Origin: Hyphomicrobiales bacterium
GTDB lineage: Bacteria; Pseudomonadota; Alphaproteobacteria; Rhizobiales; Beijerinckiaceae
DNA: 5,002 nt
Direction of reading: 5' to 3'
NCBI GenBank assembly: GCA_028290085.1
Contig: JAQGKN010000204.1
Location: forward strand, 1-5,002
The position numbers and the translations under genes are program-made. The notes under the pieces are model-generated. The model did not search any database, was not told the origin of the DNA, and worked only from the letters and a program-made list of their open reading frames with translations. This document shows positions 1-5,002 of the stretch, piece by piece. Positions within the stretch are counted from its first letter, which is position 1. Each line of letters starts with the position of its first letter.

Positions 1-1
1 C

Positions 2-91
2 AGTGAAGATGCGTTGATCGATCTCGACGCCATTCTGGCGGACGCCCGTGCTCTGGCGATCGCACGCGCTCTCACCTCAACGGAGCGCTAG
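2..91 (+). CDS. 3' end of an upstream gene, probably an SbcD/YhaO-like DNA repair exonuclease (partial)
   Basis: Only the last 29 codons are visible. They read in frame from position 2 (SEDALIDLDAI...) to a TAG at 89-91, and the 5' part lies outside the window. The tail is an acidic, Ala/Leu-rich helix with no catalytic motif, so sequence alone cannot identify it. The assignment rests on context: the stop is 4 bases before the start of a YhaN-type ATPase, and genes of that family usually sit directly downstream of a calcineurin-like metallophosphoesterase of the SbcD/Mre11/YhaO type. The reading frame is likely real because it is open from the window edge and ends just before a well-placed start codon. 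The GGAG at 82-85, inside this gene's last codons, is the likely ribosome-binding site of the next gene. The product name is inference; another small protein could be encoded here. Confidence 0.55.
   Translation, partial: SEDALIDLDAILADARALAIARALTSTER
82..85 (+). promoter_or_regulatory. Shine-Dalgarno site for the YhaN-like gene
   Basis: GGAG lies 10 bases before ATG 96 and inside the last codons of the upstream gene. It favours ATG 96 over the in-frame upstream ATG at 48, and it fits translational coupling of the two genes, since the upstream stop (89-91) falls between this site and the start. The spacing is slightly long, so the site may depend on ribosomes ending translation just upstream. 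Confidence 0.55.
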
Positions 92-95
92 ACGC

Positions 96-3000
96 ATGCG
101 CATTCTGGATTTCGATCTCGACCGCTACGGTCCCTTCACCGACAAGCACCTTGTTTTCCGTCCCGATGCGAAACTGCACATCGTCTATGGGCATAATGAA
201 GCGGGCAAAAGCTGCTCTCTCGCAGCGATTACGGATCTTCTCTTTGGTATCGAGACACGCACGAAATTCGATTTCGCCCATGCGGCCAAAGATCTGCGGC
301 TCGGCGCCCGCATTCGCGACAGCAAGGGCGCGGAACTTTCGTTCCGCCGCCGGAAGAACAAGCCCGCGCTCAGCGATCTCTCAGACCGGGCACTCGCCGA
401 CGATGCGCTCATCCCCTACCTCGGCGGTCTGCAGCGCGACGTGTTCCGCCGGGCCTTCGGCCTCGACGCTGAGGCGCTTCGCAAGAGTAGTGACGAGCTG
501 AAGCAAAGCGATGGCGAACTGGGCGCTGCGCTCTTTTCGGCAGCTTCGGGCCTGCGCGGCTTCAACGATCTGCGCGCGACTCTGGACGATGAGGCCGACA
601 AGATTTTCGCTAAAACGAAATCACAGACGCGCGCTTTCTATCAAGCCAGCGACCGCTACGAGAAAGCGCGCAAGGATCTCCGCGACCGCGAAACGCGCGC
701 GGGTGCCCTGAAGACTCTGCGGGATGATCATGCCACGCAGGAGCAGCTGGTCGAGACAATCCGCGACAAGCGCGCTGCCATCGCAAGCGAACAGGCGCGC
801 CTCAGCCGCCTGCGCCGGGCCGCGCCCGTCGTCCGGGCTATCGACGCGGAACACGCGCGCGCCGCTTTGCTGGGTGTGCTACCGGCAGCGCCCGAAGGGC
901 TGGGAGCAGAACTCGTCGCCGCACTCAACGCTTTGACTGCGGCAGCGCGCACGCAAGATGATGCGGATAAACGCGCTGCGCGGCTAACTGCCGAGCTGGA
1001 AGAAATTGGCATTGAATCGGCACTTCTCGACCGCGCCGAATCCATCGAGCTACTGCAGAAGCAATCGGGAGCCTACCTCAAGGCACTGCTCGATCTTCCA
1101 GCCGTCGCGCGAGAGGAAGACGCCGCTGTGAAAAGCCTTGCCACTTTGGCCGCTCGTCTTGGCTTACCCGATATCGCCACCCTGCTCGCAAAGCAGCCCG
1201 ACGATGCAAGCCGCGCGCATGTCGCCGAATGCATCGCGATAGGTAAACGCCTGCAGATCGACCTCGCTGCGAGAACGGCCGAGCGCGACCGCGAGAGCGA
1301 GACGCTGGCCGGCAAACAGCAGGATGGCGCAAAGCGCGGCCCCTTGCGCGATCCCCAGCCCTTGCGCGAACAATTCACTGCGCTGGCGCCCATCTCGAAG
1401 CTGGCCGAGCGCGTCGAAGCCCAGCGGGCTGAAATAGACGCCGAAGCAAAGCGCCTGCAGGACGCAGCCGCTCGCCTGGCGCCAACCGTCAGCAACCTAG
1501 ACGCGCTGGCGCAGGCCTCGTTCCCGTCGCGGGAAACCATCGCAGCCTTCGCCACGAGCCTGGCTGCGCTGAGGGAGAAGATCGCCCGTAACGAGCAGAT
1601 GCGCGACGCTGCGCAAGGCGAAATCACACGCCTGACGACAGCGATCGCAGACCGCGCAGCCGGCGGCGTGGTGCCGACGCGCGAAAGGATCGAGGCGCTT
1701 CGCAGCGAGCGCGATGCGCATTGGGGCGCCTTGCAGGCGACCTTGTTCCACACTGCGCAGGCGCTGGATTCAACCAGTCTGTCTGCAAGCGTTTCTGCCT
1801 TCGAGATCTCCAAGAGCGAGGCGGACCGGTTGGCAGATGCGGCGGCGCTCGATGCCCACCGCGTCGCCGAGCATGCCAACGACACGCGGCGGCTGGCCGA
1901 TCAACACAAGCTTGCGCAGGATATTGAGACCCGCCTTGCCGCCTTGCGCGCATCGAAAGACGCGACCGAGCAGGAGTGGCGCGCACTATGGACGGCAGCC
2001 GGCATCGCCCCGCTGCCGCCAGCCGAAATGGCCGGATGGAGGCCACAGGCCGACGCCTTGCTCGAGCGCCGCGACCGGTTGGAACAGCTTCATGCGAACC
2101 TCGCGTCGGCGCAGGCACAGATCCAGACGGCGCGTCCCGCCTTCGAATCCCTTGTGACCGATCTCGGCCTCGCACCGATGGAGGGGCTCGCCCTTCCGCT
2201 TCTTGTTTCGCGGATTGACGCCGAAGTGGTGCGCGTTACTGAAATCTGGAACGCCGCCCGCGCGTCGGACGCCATCCTCGGTGATCTCAAGAAGCGGCTG
2301 GAGGCAGCCACAACCGCAGCGGCCGGAGCAGAGCAGGCCATGGCGGTCTGGCGCGAGACCTTTCACGCCGCCCTGCCCCGCATCGGCCTGCCCGTCAGCG
2401 CGACCGAAGTCGAAGCCGAAGTCGTTCTCGCCGCCTGGAAAGACGTGCCCGGGGAAGCCGGCCGACACGAGACCTTGCGCCGGCGTATCGACGGCATGAA
2501 GCGCGATGCCGCCACCTTCGAGCGGGAGGTCGCAACTCTGGTCGCTGAGGCTGCGCCCGATCTCGCGCATGGCGACCCCGATCTGCACTTGCGCGAAATG
2601 CTGAACCGCCTCACCGGAGCGCGAGAGGAGCAGGCGCGCCGCAAGGAGCTGGCTCGGCGAATCGCCGAGGCGAATAGTATCGCAGTCGAGGCGGCTGAGG
2701 CGCGCGCGCATGCCGACGCGGACTTGACCCGTCTGGCCCAGAAGATGGGTGATGCCGTCACATCGGATCTCGACCAGATCGCCCGTGCGCTTGCGACGCG
2801 AGATGCCATTGATGCGGATATCCGCAAGCGCCGCGAGGAGCTTGCTAATACCGCCGATGGGCGCGACGAGGCGAGCCTTCGCGCGGCGCTGACGCACTAC
2901 GATCCCGACACGACGGAGGCTGATCTCGCGCGGATGATCGAAGAAGACCGCGCTCTGGAACGCGCCGCGCAGGAAGCTTTCGCAGCCGCGCGCACCGCCG

Positions 3001-3566
3001 CGCAAAGTCTTTCGGCGCTCGAAGGCGCCGTCGGCGCTGAAGTCGCAATCCAGCAGCGGCGCAATGCCGAGGCCGAAATGGTAGAGGCGGCGCGTGACTG
3101 GGCAGTGCTGAGCATCGGCGCAGCGATGATCGGAACAGCGATTTCCCGCCAGAGACTTGGCCGGCAGGAGCCGATGATGGCGCGCGCGGGTGAATTGTTC
3201 GCGCTGCTGACCGGCGGCGCCTTCAGGGCACTCGGCCAGTCCTATGACGAGGTGCCCGTTCTCACGGGAAGCCGCGCCGACGGCAAGGAAATCGAGGTCA
3301 CCGGCATGAGCGAGGGCACGCGCGATCAGCTCTATCTCGCGCTGCGTCTCGCCTATGTCGAGGATTACGCGAGCCGCGCCGAGCCGCCGCCGTTTATCGG
3401 CGACGACCTCTTTTCGTCCTTCGACGATGCAAGAACGGCCAACGGCCTGCGGGCTCTGGCCGCCATCGGCGAGACCGTGCAGCCGATCCTTTTCACCCAC
3501 CATGCCTTCCTGGTGGAGACAGCGAAGCGTGAGCTGGGAGCCTCGGTCGACGTCGTGATTCTCTAG
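96..3566 (+). CDS. YhaN-like SMC/Rad50-type AAA ATPase (SbcC-like subunit of a nuclease complex)
   Basis: This is a 1156-residue cytoplasmic ATPase of the SMC/Rad50/SbcC superfamily, YhaN type. Residues 1-180 form the N-terminal ATPase lobe, with Walker A GHNEAGKS at 32-39, the family block LLFGIETRTKFDF at 48-60 and FRRAFGLDAEAL from 117. Residues of about 185-990 are mostly long Ala/Glu/Arg/Leu-rich helices that look like coiled coil. The C-terminal lobe carries the signature-like GMSEGTRDQL at 1070-1079, Walker B FIGDDLF at 1100-1106, the D-loop-like FDDAR at 1109-1113 and a switch histidine in FTHH (1133-1136). The protein has only two cysteines (C40, C379), so there is no Rad50/SbcC CxxC zinc hook. 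ATG 96 is chosen because MRILDFDLDRYGPF is the usual family beginning, GGAG at 82-85 precedes it by 10 bases, and the longer frame from 48 would overlap the upstream gene. By family analogy it should work with the upstream nuclease on DNA ends; its substrate is unknown. Tandem TAG stops end it. Confidence 0.93.
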   Translation: MRILDFDLDRYGPFTDKHLVFRPDAKLHIVYGHNEAGKSCSLAAITDLLFGIETRTKFDFAHAAKDLRLGARIRDSKGAELSFRRRKNKPALSDLSDRALADDALIPYLGGLQRDVFRRAFGLDAEALRKSSDELKQSDGELGAALFSAASGLRGFNDLRATLDDEADKIFAKTKSQTRAFYQASDRYEKARKDLRDRETRAGALKTLRDDHATQEQLVETIRDKRAAIASEQARLSRLRRAAPVVRAIDAEHARAALLGVLPAAPEGLGAELVAALNALTAAARTQDDADKRAARLTAELEEIGIESALLDRAESIELLQKQSGAYLKALLDLPAVAREEDAAVKSLATLAARLGLPDIATLLAKQPDDASRAHVAECIAIGKRLQIDLAARTAERDRESETLAGKQQDGAKRGPLRDPQPLREQFTALAPISKLAERVEAQRAEIDAEAKRLQDAAARLAPTVSNLDALAQASFPSRETIAAFATSLAALREKIARNEQMRDAAQGEITRLTTAIADRAAGGVVPTRERIEALRSERDAHWGALQATLFHTAQALDSTSLSASVSAFEISKSEADRLADAAALDAHRVAEHANDTRRLADQHKLAQDIETRLAALRASKDATEQEWRALWTAAGIAPLPPAEMAGWRPQADALLERRDRLEQLHANLASAQAQIQTARPAFESLVTDLGLAPMEGLALPLLVSRIDAEVVRVTEIWNAARASDAILGDLKKRLEAATTAAAGAEQAMAVWRETFHAALPRIGLPVSATEVEAEVVLAAWKDVPGEAGRHETLRRRIDGMKRDAATFEREVATLVAEAAPDLAHGDPDLHLREMLNRLTGAREEQARRKELARRIAEANSIAVEAAEARAHADADLTRLAQKMGDAVTSDLDQIARALATRDAIDADIRKRREELANTADGRDEASLRAALTHYDPDTTEADLARMIEEDRALERAAQEAFAAARTAAQSLSALEGAVGAEVAIQQRRNAEAEMVEAARDWAVLSIGAAMIGTAISRQRLGRQEPMMARAGELFALLTGGAFRALGQSYDEVPVLTGSRADGKEIEVTGMSEGTRDQLYLALRLAYVEDYASRAEPPPFIGDDLFSSFDDARTANGLRALAAIGETVQPILFTHHAFLVETAKRELGASVDVVIL

Positions 3567-3572
3567 TAGAGG

Positions 3573-3636
3573 ATGAGGCACTTAATGTGATGTCGCAACG
3601 TTATGGTTCGAGCGATCACAACATGGAGTGCCTCAT
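3573..3636 (+). promoter_or_regulatory. Extended imperfect hairpin covering the start of the glutathione S-transferase gene
   Basis: The outer arms ATGAGGCACT (3573-3582) and AGTGCCTCAT (3627-3636) are perfect reverse complements. Inside them TGTGAT (3586-3591) pairs with ATCACA (3615-3620). After a 2-base bulge, CGC (3594-3596) can pair with GCG (3612-3614), and AAC (3597-3599) with GTT (3606-3608). An RNA folded this way would place the A and U of the start codon at 3635, plus the last two bases of its GGAG, in the outer stem. No run of T follows, so it does not look like an intrinsic terminator. The pairing is directly visible. A role in controlling translation, or as a DNA operator, is inference. 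Confidence 0.5.
3625..3628 (+). promoter_or_regulatory. Shine-Dalgarno site for ATG 3635
   Basis: GGAG ends 6 bases before ATG 3635, a near-ideal spacing. It supports that codon as the start of the transferase rather than ATG 3623, which lies 12 bases upstream in the same frame and overlaps the site. Its last two bases belong to the right arm of the hairpin. A competing GAGG at 3575-3578 lies 8 bases before an in-frame GTG at 3587. Confidence 0.6.
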
Positions 3637-4351
3637 GACCTACGAGCTCTATTACTGGCCGGGCCTGCCGGGGCGTGGCGAATTCGTGCGACTCGCACTC
3701 GAACAGGCGGGCGCGCCCTACATCGATTTGGTGCGTGACACGCCCTCGGGAATGTCGGCCCTGACGAAGCTTATGGAGCACGAAGCGGCGATGCCGCCTT
3801 TCGCGCCGCCGTTCCTGAAGGACGGCTCACGCATCATTGGCCAGACGGCCGCGATTCTGCTGCATCTCGGCGACAGGTTGAAGCTCGCGCCGCGCGATCC
3901 GGCCAAGCGTCTCTGGACGCACCAGATGCAACTGACCATCGCCGATGCTGTCACTGAGGCGCACAACGCGCACCACCCCGTCGCTGTGGACCTCTACTAC
4001 GAGGACCAGAAGCCGGAAGCGCGCCGCGCCGCCAAATCATTCCGCGAGGAGCGCATTCCAAAATTTCTCGGGTGGTTCGAACGCATCCTTGGCAATGAGA
4101 AACGCGGCGGCAAATGGCTGGCAGGGCGCGCCGTCAGTTACGCCGATCTATCCCTGTTCCAGCTGGTCGAGGGCTTCCGCTACGCTTTCCCCAAGGCCAT
4201 GAAGGGCCACGAAACAGACTTCCCCCGCGTCGTCGCACTCGTCGAAGCAGTCCGGAAGCTGCCCAACATCGCAGCCTATCTCGGCAGCCCGCGCCACCTC
4301 GCATTCAACGAGGATGGCATTTTCAGGCACTACCCCGAGCTCGACGCCTGA
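3635..4351 (+). CDS. Glutathione S-transferase (cytosolic GST fold)
   Basis: The 238-residue product matches the usual length of a cytosolic GST, a dimeric enzyme that joins glutathione to electrophiles or uses it in related reactions. Residues 1-80 form the thioredoxin-like domain. YELYYWPGLPGRGEFVRLAL resembles the alpha/mu/pi/sigma-type beginning in which a Tyr before the YFxxRGR-like segment activates glutathione; here Y7 is the best candidate. P59 in APPFLKDG is the likely cis-proline, and GQTAAI (69-74) fits the loop that binds the gamma-glutamyl group. Residues of about 90-215 are the helical C-terminal domain, with WLAGRAVSYADLSLFQLVEG at 161-180 carrying the S-x-x-D N-capping box (S168, D171). 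No signal peptide is seen. ATG 3635 is preferred because the domain begins at once and GGAG lies 6 bases upstream; in-frame GTG 3587, ATG 3590 or ATG 3623 would add 16, 15 or 4 residues. The substrate cannot be told from sequence. Confidence 0.9.
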   Translation: MTYELYYWPGLPGRGEFVRLALEQAGAPYIDLVRDTPSGMSALTKLMEHEAAMPPFAPPFLKDGSRIIGQTAAILLHLGDRLKLAPRDPAKRLWTHQMQLTIADAVTEAHNAHHPVAVDLYYEDQKPEARRAAKSFREERIPKFLGWFERILGNEKRGGKWLAGRAVSYADLSLFQLVEGFRYAFPKAMKGHETDFPRVVALVEAVRKLPNIAAYLGSPRHLAFNEDGIFRHYPELDA

Positions 4352-4354
4352 GAG

Positions 4355-5002
4355 TTATGCCCGCAGGCCGAGACGCTGCATGCGTGGCAGCACTTCGTCG
4401 CGCAGCGCCGGGAAATCCTTGATGTAGTTGACGAGGCCGATGGCCATGCCATCGAGTCCCGCTTCGCTCATGCGCAGGAAGCTCTCGGCCGCATCGTCGT
4501 AGCTGCCCAGCACCGGATAAGTCCCGACGCCGCTGATCAGGCGCTCCTTCAGCCGCTTCATGGCATCGAAGGCTGTTTTGCGGCCTTTGGTGCGGATGAC
4601 GGCGGCATGTTCGGCGGCTTCCCAGTCGCCCATGTCGTAGACGATATAGTGGTAGTAATCCTCGGCTTCCTTGCGCGTTGGCCGGCAGATCAGATGCCCG
4701 CTCGCATAAACGCCGACGTTGCGCGCCGCATCGCTGGTCGAGGCGCGCACCGTTTTCACTTCGTCGGGCAGCGTGTCCAGCTCGACGATGGTCATGAACA
4801 GAGCGTCCGCGTGGTTAGCAGCAAACGAGCGCCCTTCAGGCGAATTGCCCGCGCTGATGAGCAGCGGCTCGCTGTCTCCCCAGGGCTTGGGCTTCGACAG
4901 GACGCCCTTCATGTCAAAGAAGCGTCCCTTGAAATCGAAGGGTTCCGTCTCGCTCCAGACCTTCTTGCAGAGCGCGACCCATTCCTCGGTATAGGCATAG
5001 CG
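4355..5002 (-). CDS. LLM-class flavin-dependent oxidoreductase (luciferase-like monooxygenase), C-terminal part
   Basis: The reverse strand is open from the right edge of the window (first visible residues RYAYTEEWVALC) to a TAA at 4357-4355, giving 215 residues. Luciferase-like monooxygenases usually have about 330-390, so the start and the N-terminal part of the TIM barrel are missing; the in-frame ATG at 4912 is internal. FDFKGRFFDMKG (visible residues 22-33) and AGNSPEGRSFAANHAD (51-66) match the family region that binds the FMN phosphate. LGSYDDAAESF (165-175), GLDGMAIG (182-189) and DEVLPRMQRLGLR close to the C-terminus are typical of the end of the family. These proteins use reduced flavin and oxygen to oxidise small organic molecules. 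The spacing of motifs recalls the RutA/SfnG side of the family, but no rut or sulfone-use gene is visible, so no substrate is assigned. The gene converges on the transferase gene with 3 bases between the stops. Confidence 0.88.
   Translation of the reverse strand, partial: RYAYTEEWVALCKKVWSETEPFDFKGRFFDMKGVLSKPKPWGDSEPLLISAGNSPEGRSFAANHADALFMTIVELDTLPDEVKTVRASTSDAARNVGVYASGHLICRPTRKEAEDYYHYIVYDMGDWEAAEHAAVIRTKGRKTAFDAMKRLKERLISGVGTYPVLGSYDDAAESFLRMSEAGLDGMAIGLVNYIKDFPALRDEVLPRMQRLGLRA

Noticed and set aside
48..95. An N-terminal extension of the ATPase from ATG 48
   Set aside because: The extra 16 residues overlap the end of the upstream gene in another frame and precede the usual family beginning MRILDF; ATG 96 has a ribosome-binding site.
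1073..1885. A 270-codon open frame on the minus strand
   Set aside because: The product is a low-complexity run of Ser, Arg and Ala, typical of antisense translation of a coiled-coil gene of high GC content.
1986..3581. A 531-codon open frame on the minus strand opposite the ATPase gene
   Set aside because: Its codons are in exact register with those of the ATPase gene, so it stays open simply because the sense gene avoids TTA, CTA and TCA codons in this GC-rich genome. The translation has no recognisable domain, and the plus-strand protein has clear ATPase motifs.
3586..3620. A CRP/FNR-like operator from TGTGA and TCACA
   Set aside because: The half-sites are 25 bases apart, not the 6 of a CRP site. 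They fit better as the inner pairing of the hairpin.
3567..3634. A sigma-70-type promoter for the GST gene in the spacer
   Set aside because: I could not find a convincing -35/-10 pair; the gene may be transcribed from upstream or from a promoter I cannot recognise.
4719..4994. A 91-codon open frame on the plus strand
   Set aside because: It lies opposite the flavin monooxygenase, whose family motifs are clear in the minus frame; the plus translation shows no domain.

Overview
The window is GC-rich, with strongly G/C-biased third codon positions, and is densely packed with ordinary chromosomal genes. Base composition, the style of the proteins and the gene types (a YhaN-type SMC-like ATPase, a cytosolic glutathione S-transferase, a luciferase-like flavin monooxygenase) suggest an alphaproteobacterium, perhaps of the Hyphomicrobiales. 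That placement is inferred from general resemblance, not from a marker gene. I see no tRNA, rRNA, CRISPR array, insertion sequence or phage gene.

Layout: (1) Positions 2-91 (+) hold the last 29 codons of a gene that starts outside the window, probably the SbcD/YhaO-like nuclease partner of the next gene. (2) Positions 96-3566 (+) hold a 1156-residue SMC/Rad50/SbcC-like ATPase of the YhaN type. It starts 4 bases after the previous stop, so the two very probably form a nuclease-ATPase operon for processing DNA ends. (3) Positions 3567-3634 are a 68-base spacer containing an extended imperfect hairpin that covers the next start codon. (4) Positions 3635-4351 (+) hold a 238-residue glutathione S-transferase. 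(5) Positions 4355-5002 (-) hold the C-terminal 215 residues of an LLM-class flavin-dependent monooxygenase. It converges on the transferase with 3 bases between the stop codons and runs off the right edge.

The first two genes probably work together in DNA repair. The transferase and the monooxygenase are plausible stress or xenobiotic enzymes, but nothing here shows that they act in the same pathway. I found no convincing new multi-gene system. The least ordinary element is the hairpin at 3573-3636, whose perfect 10-bp outer arms would bury most of the preferred start codon and part of the ribosome-binding site of the transferase gene.
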